The position numbers and the translations under genes were made by a program. 64,000 bases of DNA, from positions 443,627,895 through 443,691,894 of the forward strand of contig NC_077227.1 of NCBI RefSeq assembly GCF_027887165.1, written 5' to 3'. The notes under the pieces are model-generated. The model had not been told where the DNA came from, did not search any database, and saw nothing but the letters and a program-made list of their open reading frames with translations. The DNA comes from Monodelphis domestica (lineage: Eukaryota; Chordata; Mammalia; Didelphimorphia; Didelphidae). Positions 1-12,240 of the stretch are shown in pieces (positions within the stretch are counted from its first letter, which is position 1; the number at the start of each line of letters is the position of its first letter).

Positions 1-2143
1 TTTATATGTACAGAGCACCATGGCAGGTGCCAGGAGAAATACAAAGTTTAAATAAGACAACTTCTGCACTTGCAGGGTTCACAATGTAATTGAGAGAAAA
101 GATACCATAAGAGAGTTAGAAAACAGTACTATGTGAAATCTGAAAAGAAACATCAGCACTAACCAATAGGTAATATCAGCGAGCATAAACTGTTATAGTG
201 AAAAACTGTGTTATGGGCTATAGGAATAACAGAGTCATTCCCCTTCCCCAGTCTTTTCCTCCAGGGATAAAGTGGTATTGGAATGACTAGCCTGGGTACC
301 ATCACCTCTCCAAGGAACAAAAACCAATTTTGTGCATCTCCAGGCCCTTTACTTCTCTTTGTCCTTTTGTTTGTTTGTTTAACAATAGTTGTTCACTTTA
401 GCATAATATCAATTCTGAAAAGAGGATAAAGGAGATAGGAGAGGAAGTTATAGCAAATGGGGATCGCTTAATTTTAATTTATTCCCTGATTATTCCCCCT
501 TACTGTCATGGGAAGTTGATTATGGTTAGGATTCCTAAAACATTTTCCTTCGAATGAAAGATCTATGTTGTCCCAATGGTTGCCATGTTAAGCAACTTTC
601 ATAATACTTCTAAGTGGTCTTGTTACAGCCCAGTCTAGTACCTGATTTGTGGACTTGTGGACTTTGATTAGTTTCATTTCAGGACAATTTTTAAAAGGCA
701 AATCCAGGCTCAATTTAAGAAAATCATCCCTAATAATTAGAACCATCCAAATGTGGAGTAGACTATCTCAGAGCAAAGACTCAGAATGGAGGAAGGGGAA
801 GTGATATTCTCCTTGTTTTCTAACAAAGGTTCTACTGGGATGGAGTTTTTTTAGGTATAAATTGAACTAAATGATCTCTCAGGTCCCTCTTCTACCCCTG
901 TAACCGTTCTGTGATTCTGAGACATGGGCAATATTAGAGTTGTGGTTGGTATTCTATAGATAAGATAGGATTCAAAAGATAGAAAAGTAAAAAAGAGAAG
1001 TGATATCCCTGAAAGATATTGTCCAGACTATGACAGGCCAATCAGGACCTCCTTCCTAGAAAATAGTCTCACACTTAAAGAGGTGCCCAATTGGTATATG
1101 CCTTCACCAAGAAGCAACTTGGCTACATAGTCCTCAAGCCCAAAAGGACCCATGTAAGTCCTCTCCCCTAAGAATAGGTAGGTCTGGTATATGAGTAGTA
1201 TACTAAGGCACCAGTTTCTTTAAAAACTATATCTTATAACACAATTTATATAAAGGGTAGTAAAATAGAGTTCTAAATCTTTTATGCTGCAACTCTGATT
1301 GCTGGAGAACAGCTATGCCATTTCCCTAAATTGCTATACAAAGGGACTTTTGTTGAGTCCTTGATTACAGATGACAAAAGGAGGTAGTTGCAACTGCTCA
1401 ATCTGTTTGCTATTATTCTCTTCTAGTTTTTTTCAAAGACACAAAAGTTGTGAAGTCACCTACTCAATAGCATCTCTGAGAAGTAGCATAAGTAGAATGA
1501 ACTCTCTTGAGTCACAGAATGGCTTCCTCCTGGGAAGTAAAGGGGAAGAACTGATCCTCCTCTTTGGCTTATGTATTTTTAAGTCAGTGGCCTAATATTT
1601 CTTAAGTGTCATCACCATCCTTATTTCTATTGCCTTCAATGTTGTCCATTAAAATATATTAGGTGTAAAAAAAAAAATATATTAGGTGCCCACCAGAGCT
1701 CTGAGATTCATTAATTATGTGACCCTCAGCAGGTCTCTAAATCTTCTTTGGCACTGTAATTCAGGAAGCTTCTGTTTTTGAAATCCAACCCTTTCCTTAT
1801 GTCATAGACAGTACTTATAATGGGATCATCCTGACCTAAAAATGACAATTCCTTCAGGAGCCTCTCTCTAGCTCTTAACTCCCCAGGGCAAAACATTTAG
1901 GAGATATGGGGAAAAGAATAGCAAATTCTCCCAAGGACAAAGAGTACAATCTAGAAATAAGAAGGATACCTCATACCTCCAGTTCTCTGATTGCCTTTTG
2001 TAGTTAGTTCAATTTTCCTAAATCCATGAATGCCTTTTTTGAGGGAATAATCATAGTTATGTGAAATATCCAAAGCAAATCAGGTCCTTTAGGCTCACTT
2101 CCATGGAAGGTCCCAGAAAAAAATTTTAATAAAGCAATAGTAC
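1..2143. other. ABCC12 intron sequence, no exon seen
   Basis: This is AT-rich sequence without a recognisable exon. The first 110 bp resemble the old mammalian 'genes-like' L2 antisense text but are too diverged to call. Open frames here are short and have no family match. Confidence 0.5.
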
Positions 2144-2299
2144 CTCTTTGCATTGGCATCTGATGTATCGTAGGGTGATAGCGGAGGCAAGGCATCCATA
2201 CTCAGAAAGTGTTTGTAGCCTTTGACCATTATAGGTGTAAGCCAGGAAAATGTGGCAAATGAAAATAGCCCTGCATCATCAACTGGATTGGTAGCCAGC
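2144..2299 (-). CDS. ABCC12: ABCC12 second coding exon
   Basis: This 156-nt exon has acceptor ...cctcccag and donor gtacta. With the split codon it reads RLATNPVDDAGLFSFATFSW, then LTPIMVKGYKHFLSMDALPP, then LSPYDTSDANAKR. Human ABCC12 has RLAPNPVDDAGLLSFATFSWLTPVMVKGYRQ...LPPLSTYDSSDTNAKR. The NPxxxAGxxSxxxFxWxxP pattern is the standard entry into transmembrane domain 1 of C-family transporters. The next exon (human FRVLWDEEV...) was not found between 1 and 2143. Confidence 0.94.
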
Positions 2300-5200
2300 C
2301 TGGGAGGAAGGAAGACATTTGGTATTCCTTGAATTTCAGTATTACTGAATGTATGTCTGACTGCGTTTTATTCTCTTACTTACAATCATAATAACGTGTA
2401 GAAATTTGTTATTACATGTAATTAGTAAAATAATAAACAAATAAACATAGACCCTTAGGTTCATAGATATATAAAGGTGAAGAAGAGATCATCTAGCAAA
2501 ACTATCATTTTATGTTTGGACACTAAGGCTCAGAGAGATTAAGCAACTTGTCCAAGGTTATCCAGTAGAGCTCCAGCAGAGCTGAGATTAAGATTCAAGT
2601 GCTGCTGCTCTCAGTTGCTCTCTGAGTTAGTTCCCTCATCAGTACAGTGGAAATAAAATTCCAATGCTATATACCACATAGGATTATTGTGATGGTCAAT
2701 TGAGATAATGTGAATAAAGTGCTTTATGAAACCTAAGTATAAAACTAGAAAACCTTTGGAAAAGTCACAGCAAATGGCACTCCTTATTGTGAAAAACTGA
2801 AATAAGGAAAGCAGCTAAATAACTACGGTTTTGGAGATCATCTGTGCTTGCTAATCACAATGATTATAGATCAAAGCCTAGATGGACAAGGCCTCAGATT
2901 TGTCCCCACAGGGATAATTGACTTCATTTAATTCTATTATTGAGCCTCTCTACTGAACACCTTCTTACTATGTACCCACTGGTGAAGATTAAAGAGGAAG
3001 CATAAGATAGTCTCTCTAATTTCAAGAGTTCACCATCTCACTAGGGAGAAAAGATGTGTATCAAACAATTAGAAGCCAAATCTGTTCAGTATATAATCAA
3101 ATCACTATACATCCCAACCTTGGGTATTACAAATGAGCAGTGGTTACCATGAGGGGACATGACTGACAACCTCTGTGGCCCCCCTTTCCAGCACTGGCTG
3201 CATTTTCACTCATTCCTCTCAGCACACTGGTCTTGAGAGTTAAAGAGAGATAAAACACTCTATGCTTCCCATTGTCACTTCCAGGTTCTCCCTTTCCTAC
3301 AATTACCCAGCTACTTCTCCTGCTTTGAGGTCCCTACATTCCACATCTACCACCCAGTCAAAATCCTGGTAGCTATTGAATAAAGATTTCTAGGACACTC
3401 CTCTTCCTTCCTCAAAATGTTCCTATTTTCTCTCCTCCCCTAATTCTTGCTGTCATACTAGTGGACTTAGAATACTTATTGTTACTCCCTCAAATGTCTT
3501 AACCTCCCAGTTTCTCAACCTACCCACTTCTAATGACCAGTTCTTCAGCCACAAATAGGGATAGACCCCTGAATGTTGCCATCATGTACAAATTAACTGC
3601 TTCTGTGTTAAAGAACTATGAAATTCTAATTATCTAATAACAGTCTATTGGCTTTTCACCTCTCCTTCTGCCTTCCCATACTAAACCTTCCTCTTCTTCA
3701 ACACCAGTACCTCTAATCCCTTGACCCATCAGTTCTCTCCCTGACTACCACCCCCACATTAGCCACTTACTTCTCCTTTCCCCATCTTATCTCCTTTGGT
3801 AAACCAATGCCACTCTATAACATCCTCTTCTCTTAAGTCCCTTGCCTCTTTATCAAATCACCAATTGTGCCCTGCTGTCTCAACACTGTATCATTCCTAG
3901 CATTTGCTACCTTTGCTTCTACACACATTTGACTGAATGAAGGAGGAAAAAAAAACTGGGGTCAACTACAAATTTGAGTTACATAAACTCAACTAGGTCC
4001 CTCACTGCTGCTAAGCATTCTTTCTATACTTCCCTTATCAGCTCCCTATCCTATTCTCCCACTATTCACTATTCACAATTCACAGCAGTTCTTCTAAACC
4101 TTTACTTCATTCCTCTACCTCTCCACTGGTCTTACTTCCCCCACTCAAACATCTGAGAATTCTGTCTCATATTTTATTGAAAAAATTTGAAGCCATTCTC
4201 CAAGTACTCTTTCTTTTTCCTTTCTCCTCCTCTTAAATCATCTGCCACTATCACCTAATTTGCCACTAGCTCACATAAAAAAGGCTCTACTCCTTGCAAA
4301 GGCAAATTTCTCTACCTCTATAAACAATCCCATTCCATCCTATCTGCTCCAGACAATTTTCCCCTCTATTATCCCCACTCCTTCATTTATCTTTAATTTC
4401 TGTCTACTGGCTCCTTTCATACTGCCTACAAACATGCCCATAACTCTGCCATTCTCATAAGCCCTCAGTTGATCCTTCCATCCCTCCTATCATCCTACAT
4501 CCCTTCTTCTGCCCTTTGTGGTAAAACTCCTTGAAAAGATCATCTACAATAAGTGCCTCTACTTTTTTTCCTCTAATTCTTATCTAAACTCTCTCTACAA
4601 GAACTTCCAATATTATCTTTCAACCAAAACTACTCTCTCCATAATTACCAATGGCATTTTTAAATGCAATGGCCCTTTTCTCAATCCTCACCATTGTTTA
4701 TCTCTCTGTGACCTCTACCACTATTGATCATACTCTTATCCTTGATATTCTTTTCTTCAAGTTCTCGGAATATCACTACATCTTGGTTTTCCATCTACCT
4801 ATCTAATCACTCCTTGGTTTATGTTACTGGATCTTTATCCAGATAATACCCAATAACCTTGGGTGCTCTATAGGGCTCTGTCCTGGGTACTCTTCTGTCC
4901 TCTATACTATTTCACTTGGTGATTTTATCAGCTCCCATGCATTTAGTTATTATTGACAGTTCTCAAATCTACTTATCTACCCCTAATCTTTCTTCCAACC
5001 TCCAGACTTATATCTCCAACTACCTTTTAAATATCTTGAACTGGATGTCCAGTAGACATTTTCAACTCAACATATCCAAAACAGACATTCCAAAATGGAA
5101 TAATATGCATATCAAATATTTCATTATCATTCCCCCTAAATTCTCTTCCCTTTCAAACTTCTCTATTACTGTCAAGGGCATCGTCATCCTCTTCTTCACT

Positions 5201-7612
5201 CAGGCTCACAACCTGTGGGTCATCTATCATTCTTCACTCTCTCTCATCCATCCCACCCCCAATCCAATCTGTGGTCATGGTCCATTGACTTCACCTTTGT
5301 AACATCTCCTGAATATGCTTCCTTCTCTTCTCTGACATTGTTACCACTTTGGTGCAGGCCTTTATATCCTTATACCTGGATTGCTGCAATAGGTTATTAG
5401 TGGAGCTTCCTTCCTCAAGGCTCTGCTCAATGTAATCCATTCTCCATTCAGTCAAGGGGATTTTCTTAAAGTACAGCTCTGATCATGTTACCCTGCACCC
5501 CACTATACACATATTCAGCAAACTCCATTGAATTCCTATCACCTCCAGAATCAAATAAAAAAATTCTCTTTTTTGCCATTCAAATCCCTTCATAATCTAC
5601 CTCCAAATCTCACCTTTTCAGTCTTCTTGTACTTTATACTCTGTCCCCCACACCCAAAATACTCTTTGATCCAGTAAATGTGGCTTCCTTTCTGTTCCAC
5701 AAACAAGAAGATACTCCATCTCTACATTTCAGACATTTTCTCTGGCTACCTTCCATGCCTGGAACACTCTCCCTTTCCATCTCTATCCATTAGCTTCTCT
5801 GGCTTCCTTTAAATTTCAACTAAAATCTCACCTACAGGAAGTCTTTCCCAAGTTCTTTTAATTCTGGGGCTTTCCCTGTCAATTATTTCCTATTTATCCT
5901 GAAGATAGCTTGTTTGTTTATAACACTTTTCATGTTGTCTTCCCCCATTAGAGTGTGAGCTCCTTGAGAACAAGAATTGTCTTTTGTCTTTCCTTGTATC
6001 CCCAGAGCTCAACACAGCACCTGGTATATAGGAATTTAACAAATGCTTATTGACTCTCTGACAAGTATGCCAATGATTCTCTCTAAAGCCGAATTTCTAT
6101 TAAAAATTCATACCATTCTGTTAGTGGATACAGAATGCTATAATCACACAGGTGATTCTTTACACTATTAGAATTCCCCTGGGGTTATGGACAGAGATAG
6201 GATTCAACAGTCCTAGGTTTGATGCTAATTATGAGGGCTGGGGACCAGTAAGTGTCTCAGTGGATTGAGGGGTGGGATCCTAGGTTCAAACCTGGCCTCA
6301 GGCACTTCCTAGTGGTATGACTTTGGGCAAGTCACTTGACACTCATGGCCTAGCCATTACCACTTTTCTGTATTGGAGCCAATAGGCAGTCTTGATTCTA
6401 ATATGAAAGGTAAGCTTTTTTGTTGTTATGGTTTCTTGTTTTGTTTTGTTTTAATAAAAGTCTTATTGTGTATTGGTTCTAAGGTAGAAGAAGAGCTGTA
6501 AGGGCTAAGCAATGGAGGTTAAGTGACTTGCCCAGGGACACACAGCTAGGAAGTATCTGAGGCCAAATTTGAACCACGACCTCCCATCTCTAGGCCTGGC
6601 TCTCAATCCACTGAGCCACCCAGCTGCCCCCATTTTGTCTTTGTTTTTTAAAAAGAAGGGCAAAGCATTAACAATAACCATTGTAACCTTAATCTATCAA
6701 CAGACTTCCACAAATGTGAGTCTTTATTTTTTATGTGCAAAAGTAGGGACAATAATACTTGCCCTACTTACTTCACAATTGTGAGGAAAGTGGAAGTCTT
6801 TTGGATCCTTTAGAAATCTTAAAATACTGTGAAAAGATTATTATGCTACAGGTAGAAGGAGACACTGAGAAAAAAATGATCTCAGAAAATGATTCCCAGC
6901 TTCATCTTTTAATCATCAGCTTTTTTCAAGAAGCAGCTAAGTGGTGCAGTTTATAGAGCTCTGGAAAAGAGTCAGAAAGACTGATTTCAAATGATCTCAG
7001 ACACTGTCTAACTGTGGGACACTGGCAAGTCATTTAACCTCTGTCTTCCAGTTTCCTCAACTGTATAATGGGGATAATAATAGCCTGGTTTTTGTGAGGT
7101 TTCAAATGAGATGAATATTTGTAAAGTGTTTAGCATAGGACCTGACACATAGTAGGCATTTAATAAATGTTAGTTCCCCTCCTCTTTCCTCCCATGGGTC
7201 TCTTTAAAAGGAAGGAAGGGAGGGGAAATGGGATTGCTCAACTAAAATGTACCCACCCACTCTTTATTAGTGTTACATCCTTCCCAAGGCAGGTAACTCC
7301 AACTGCCTTGATTGGGGATTCTCAAAGTAGCAAACAGGGAACAATTTCTGCCTAATTCTCCAGTTCCAAAGACAGCTGCAGGAAAAACCTGAAGAGGCTT
7401 TCTGATTAATATCATCAGCTTGTACAAATACTAGATATATAGTGAAAGGAACTTGTAGAAAGAACCTTCCTACTAAGCTGTAGGCAATGGACTTACCTTG
7501 CATGGGGCCGTAAAGGGATCATCGTTCTTAAACTGGAATCATATTTCTCTGCAAAGGATCTACGCCTCCTTCTTTCGAAGTCAGATATTAGGTAGGGGCC
7601 TTCACCCACCAT
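2144..7612 (-). CDS. ABCC12: ABCC12 (MRP9-type ABC transporter), 5' part of gene, first two coding exons
   Basis: Join, in transcript order: 7612-7497 and 2299-2144. The 272 coding bases give about 90 residues that align without gaps to the human ABCC12 N-terminus as I remember it, apart from one residue near position 13. The frame runs cleanly across the 5.2 kb intron and off the left edge of the window. ABCC12 lacks the extra N-terminal membrane domain of the long MRPs. Its transport substrate is poorly known. The gene is tandem with ABCC11 on the same strand, about 30.6 kb downstream of the ABCC11 stop. Confidence 0.93.
2430..2610 (-). repeat. MIR-type SINE
   Basis: The core 'cactaaggctcagagagattaagcaacttgtccaaggt' region is recognisable in antisense order, as in ancient CORE-SINEs. 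It is diverged and lies in ABCC12 intron 1. Confidence 0.55.
3170..6062 (+). mobile_element. L2 LINE (CR1 clade), long 5'-truncated copy
   Basis: About 2.9 kb follows the ORF2 order of L2. It begins in the end of the endonuclease region, continues through the reverse transcriptase zone and reaches the 3' tail. Short translated stretches still read like L2 (SSQIYLSTPNLSSNLQTYIS, LLNILNWMSSRHFQLNISKT, QAHNLWVI). The tail 'gtgagctccttgagaacaagaattg...aacaaatgcttattgac' is the classic L2 end. Many stops and shifts show it is old. It fills most of ABCC12 intron 1, antisense to the gene. Confidence 0.85.
6235..6420 (+). repeat. Marsupial tRNA-type SINE
   Basis: It follows the order 'ctcagtggattga', 'ggttcaaacctggcctcag', 'cttcctag', 'gggcaagtcacttga', 'cctagccattac', 'ttgattctaatatgaaaggtaag'. 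The same unit recurs about ten times in the window. It is one arm of an inverted pair with the next element. Confidence 0.8.
6451..6630 (-). repeat. Marsupial tRNA-type SINE
   Basis: This copy of the same family is in reverse order, from 'tattggttctaaggtagaag' to 'ctgagccacccagctgcccc'. It is less diverged than its left neighbour and faces it in inverted orientation 30 bp away. Confidence 0.85.
6935..7175 (+). repeat. MIR-type SINE with L2-like tail
   Basis: It has the head 'agcagctaagtggtgcagt', the core 'ggcaagtcatttaacctctgt', the middle 'gtataatggggataataatag', and the tail 'gtgtttagcataggacctgacacatagtaggcatttaataaatgtt', in this order. Confidence 0.75.
7497..7612 (-). CDS. ABCC12: ABCC12 first coding exon
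   Basis: It reads MVGEGPYLISDFERRRRRSF then AEKYDSSLRTMIPLRPHA plus two bases of the next Arg codon. Human ABCC12 begins MVGEGPYLISDLDQRGRRRSFAERYDPSLKTMIPVRPCAR. The ATG sits in a full Kozak context (CACCATGG with A at -3 and G at +4), which fixes the start. The donor is AAG|gtaagt, a perfect match to consensus. The basic run RRRRR is specific to this copy. Confidence 0.94.
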
Positions 7613-7661
7613 GGTGAGTGTTGCTGGGTACTCTGGGTTCTTAACTTCAGTGAAGCCTCAC
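7613..7661 (-). other. ABCC12: ABCC12 5' UTR segment of the first coding exon
   Basis: A pyrimidine-rich stretch ending ...catttcaag precedes this 49-bp segment, so the ATG exon is probably preceded by a non-coding exon further right. The boundary at 7661 is inferred from that acceptor-like sequence only. Confidence 0.4.
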
Positions 7662-10600
7662 CTTGAAATGAAAACAGACATACAAATTCGGGAGAAGTTA
7701 TCTCAACCCTATATAATTAGGACTATCAGGAAAAGGGATTGCTTTCTTACAAAATATTCCCAAAGGAGGTCCCAATGACCCCAGAGTCTGACAGTCCATT
7801 CTATATACTAGGCTTCTTTGATGATTCATAGAAACTGTCCATTCCATGCTAAAATTATCTCCTCATTCTCAGATCTTTATTAGAAGAAAAATATCCCCTT
7901 CTCCTTTTACGTTTGCCAGCCTCAAGTCTTTAGGTATTGTCTTCATTCATTCAAAACATTTAGTAAGCATGTGTTGTATAGAAAGCATTGAACTGAGTGC
8001 TGGAAGATATACAGAACTTAGCCAAGACAAACACTCCCCTAAAGTCTATGGGGATGGGGGCAAGAAGGAGGAGGGAAAACAAGCAGATAAACTTAACATT
8101 TTCAATACTCATGGTATGAGCCATTTGAGCTTTATGAAACACAGTTCAACATTGGATTTAAAGGTTGAAGTTGTTATCACTTGGAGTGATCAGAGAAGGC
8201 TTTATTCAGGGATTGACTTTCTTAAAATGGTGCCCCACACTCCAGAGCTTAACCATTATTGTCCTCCATTATCAAGGATAATTTAGTATTGAACGCATTC
8301 TTTTCATTCTATGACTTTTTAAAAATTTTTATTTTTTAGAATGGTGAAGCAATGAGAATACAGAGTTTAAAAGCCCAGTTTCTGTCTTTTTGTCACTGAC
8401 TTGGGCAAGAAGTCCCTTCCCTTAACTAAACTTATATCTCTTCCTCAGTAACATCAAGGTTTGGACCAGATGGCATCTAAGGTCCTTTCTACTTCCAACA
8501 ATCTACAAATCAATCTAGTTGCTATTAAGGCATATTGAAGGCTTTGAGGTCCATGCCTACCTGATCAGCATCCAAATAACACTATTTCAATAGGAAATTG
8601 GCACTGGGAGGTAATTTCCTTGAGCTCTCTGTAGGGAATGCATAGTTATGATTACCTAAGATAGCTTGGAAGCATTGCAGCTGGAGCTACACTATGCTAA
8701 ATTTGGCAGCCCCAAGGGGGGGGGGGGGGGGGATGGGACTTTAAAATCAGGAAGTCTGCTTTGGCTAACATTTCTATCCCGTCTGTCATGCTATCCTATG
8801 CCAGCAGTGAGAAACTGCCTAGAGTTGGAAATATGCTTATTGACAGCTAGCTTGGTAAAGGAGGGGATGGTAAATGAAACTCAGCCAGCTCATGGGACCT
8901 GTTGTGGCCACTTTTGCTGCAGAGCCAGCAGGACTCTAGACACAATGGGGCTTTTTTCACCCCAGCAGGCAAAAAACCCCTAAACCTGCAGCAGATTCTT
9001 AAAAAGTCCTTGATCTTCCCTCTTCTTCCAGACAGGATTAACCAGAACCAAATTTGAACAGTTCAAATAGGGCAAAAAGAGGCTATTGATGTACAGAAGC
9101 AGAGATGTTCAATCTTTCTTGGTGAAGCACTCACTAAAGTCTTCCTTGTAACCCACCTAAATCTCTTGCTTCATTCAATACAGATGCCATCTCTTGAGCA
9201 TATAATATTCATACATTAAAAATCCCATGTTTGAGATTTGGCATGCCATCACCCTTCAGTCTTCCCTTCTCTAAGCTGGCTATTATAATTCTTTAGAACA
9301 TGGAAAGTCAGTCTGGTCTGCTTGTATTACAACACCCCCCCCTACTGTTTTTTGCTTCTTCCTCTGAAAGACTGACTGGTCTCAGAGTCTAAAAGGAGTT
9401 TTCTTAGAATTATGGTATTTATGACTAGAAAGTACCTTAGAGATCATCTAATCCAGCTCCTTTATAATTCAAATAAGAAATCGTGACTCACAAAGGTCAG
9501 GTAACTAACCCAGTCATACAGGTGTCAGTCCTAGGGCTCAAACTCAAGTCCTCTCATTCCAAATTCAATGCCAATTTCTACTATATTCTACATTACATAA
9601 AATCCTACCATAGATAAAATGCTGTACAAACTTTAAATTCACTGTTATCATTATGGCTATTTTCTACCCAAAGGATCCCTCATTTTAATCTGAACATCCT
9701 TCAGGTATATCTACAGCTCACAAAGAATCATGGGACCAATTGGAGTAATGGCCCTGGAAAGCTCAGATTGGGTTCATTGGTGGCAGGTCTTTTCCCAAGC
9801 ATGAAGGGCCTAAGTGGGAGGCTCAGAGAAGAGAAATAGTGTAGCTCAGATGAGGTAGAATGTAACAAGTCAGAGTGACAGAGTCTAGAATTAGCATTTA
9901 AATTTCTAAAAGAGTCTCAGTGCTCTTGGAAGAGAAGTAAGAGTAGAAAGTTCTTGTGACAATCACCATGATCAAAGATAATGAGAAAGCAACTCTACCA
10001 TAATCCATGACCAAGAATAAAGGCAAAGAGAATTTTTACCTGGGTAGAAAATCTAAATATCACAATTGTGAGGCCGTAATAAAAGGAAGAGGAGATGGTC
10101 TATAATGAGAGTTCCAGGCTCTGTCTGCCTCAGCTTCCTTTGCCTCTTTTTCACCTTGATTCTCTATGGTCACCTTCCAAGCTTCTCACCTCCTACTTCT
10201 ACCTCTTCCTGGCCCCTTTCTCTCCAACTGCCCCATTCAACTGCCGTTCCCTCCACTCCTACCAGGGAACTCTCAGGAGCCAACATTCCCTTCTCTCTTC
10301 ATTAAAGGGGCATCACTTCCTCCATGCACCAAAGGCTGTGGTCAGCTGCAGCTACTCAGTCTCCCAGATGCTCTATCCTGCTACCCAAATAATTGACTTT
10401 ATTTTTGTATTTCACCTGACATTTTGCTAAATACTTTCATATGTATGATTTCTTTTGTTCCCTCACCTGTGGTTAGGTTAAAGCAGTTGCTATTTTCCCC
10501 ATTTTAGGTGAAGAAATTATGGCTGGATTCCAATTTAGCAGGATCACAATATTCTGGAAAATGGGAGATAGCTAAGGCAGAAAGCACACTGCATTAGCAC

Positions 10601-11499
10601 AGAGGAGCCCTGGGTTCTACCCCTAGTTTTGCTATAAAACTAGCTATGTGGTCCTGGGGTAAGTAACTCAGTTGCTCCAAGCCATAATTTCTTTGTTTCA
10701 TTCTTTAAGAGTTCCCATTTGAGGACTTATAATAATTTAGACATAGTAGATGTAATTTTAGTTAAATAAATGGTTTGTCTGGCACTTGGGCCAGATAATT
10801 TTTTGCATATAAAGAACTTTTTCATTTTTGATATATCATTTTCATTGGTATATGGAGTTCTCTCAATGGGAGTCTCCTACATCAATGAAATCTCAGGTCC
10901 GGGGCCAAATCTCAGATCTGTAAATTTTGTGCAGGAAGGAACTAAGTCTGACAAATCTTTGTGTCTCCCAAAGCATTTATCAAAGGCCTTATACATAGCA
11001 TTCAATAAATATCTATTGAATAACTACATACAATGTAAGTTTATTATAAAAATTTCAAAGCTGAAGGTCTATAAATACTCTATAGGGTCTTTTCCTTCTT
11101 TCTCTCCTGAAGTCAATGCACAAAAATTTGTGAGCTTTGACAATTATTTGACTTCAAGAAACCTACCCAGATTTTTTTCTTCCCACTCTTTTCCAGGTCA
11201 CTTTCTCCCCCTGCTGTTTGCTTCTAACATCTATACCCAGAGTTCTTACTGATATAATGATATAATATACCTAGGTGGCTGTAACCAAAGAAATCCATTA
11301 TCTCCCCCTCTCCGCACCCAAAAAGAATGTGAAAACCCTGGAGTCAAGAGATGAGAGAAATGGTTAAATTATAGTGTTGGGAAACAGTTACGGAACTTGT
11401 TTATTTTTTTAATCTGAAATGAAAAAGGTGGTATGGTTACCTTCTTGAGATATGTCTAATGTTTAATATCCTTTTTGTCTCCATTCACCCCTCAATGAA
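7662..11499. other. Region upstream of ABCC12, no gene seen
   Basis: Fragments of old SINEs are scattered here (MIR-like at about 8385-8520, 9405-9600 and 10560-10700). A run of 17 G lies at 8716-8732. The promoter and any non-coding first exon of ABCC12 should lie in this stretch or further right, but I see no CpG-rich block or clear TATA box to place them. Confidence 0.45.
8716..8732 (+). repeat. Poly(G) tract
   Basis: This is an uninterrupted run of 17 G, with C-rich sequence just before it. It can form G-quadruplex or slip during replication. Confidence 0.95.
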
Positions 11500-11790
11500 T
11501 GAAAATCCGTGCTATTATTAGTACTTTACATTTGTTATTATGTAAACACATGTGAAAGTGCTTTATGTCTTTCAAATTGCTATTCATATCTATTGCACTT
11601 AAGCTCACTTAAGTCTCATAGCAACCTAGAAAAGGAGGTGGGGAGCAATTATCCTTTCCATTTAAAAAATGCTGTAAATCAAGGAGGGTTATGTGACAAC
11701 TTCACACAGCTAGTTTATGGTAGAGGAAAAGCTGGAACCTAGGTCTCCTGACCTCTAATGCAGTAATTTTCTACTCTGCCACATTTTCTA
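11500..11790 (-). repeat. MIR-type SINE, diverged
   Basis: It reads in antisense order: 'ctcatagcaacctagaaaaggaggtg', a 'ttcacacagctag' core, then 'gaacctaggtctcctgacctctaatgcag'. Confidence 0.55.
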
Positions 11791-11827
11791 CTAAAATGGT
11801 TCAAATGCATGAACAAAAAATTCTTGA

Positions 11828-12008
11828 GGGTCAGCTAGGTGGCACAGTGAATAGAGTAACAGGTCCAAAGTTGGGAGAATTTTGGTTCACATCTGGCCTC
11901 AGACATTTCCTAGCTTTGTGACCCTGGGTAATCACTTAATCCCCTTTTGCCTAACCCTTGCCATTCTGTCTTAAAGATGCTACTAAGATAGAAAGTAAGA
12001 GTTTATAA
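11828..12008 (+). repeat. Marsupial tRNA-type SINE
   Basis: It runs from 'gtcagctaggtggcacagtga' to 'ctactaagatagaaagtaagag', followed by an AAT-repeat tail. Confidence 0.8.
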
Positions 12009-12074
12009 ATAATAATAATAATAACCCATGTCCATAGGTGATGGGGCACAAACTACAAAGAGAGACTCCATTAA

Positions 12075-12240
12075 ATAGTAACTGGCATTTATAAAAAGAT
12101 TTAAAGCTTACAGAACACTATACTTGTTAACTCATTTGATCTTCACCACTACTATGTGAAGTAGGTGCTATTATTATCCCCAGTCTTATAGCTGAGGTAA
12201 CTGAGACACAGAGGAGTTGTAATGGGAGAGCTGATTAGGA
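12075..12240 (-). repeat. MIR-type SINE
   Basis: Antisense MIR text is clear: 'ttaactcatttgatcttcac', 'gctattattatccccag', 'gctgaggtaactgagacacagagg'. Confidence 0.65.

Noticed and set aside
4916-5302. 128-residue open frame.
   Set aside because: Decayed L2 reverse transcriptase region, in line with the L2 order on both sides.
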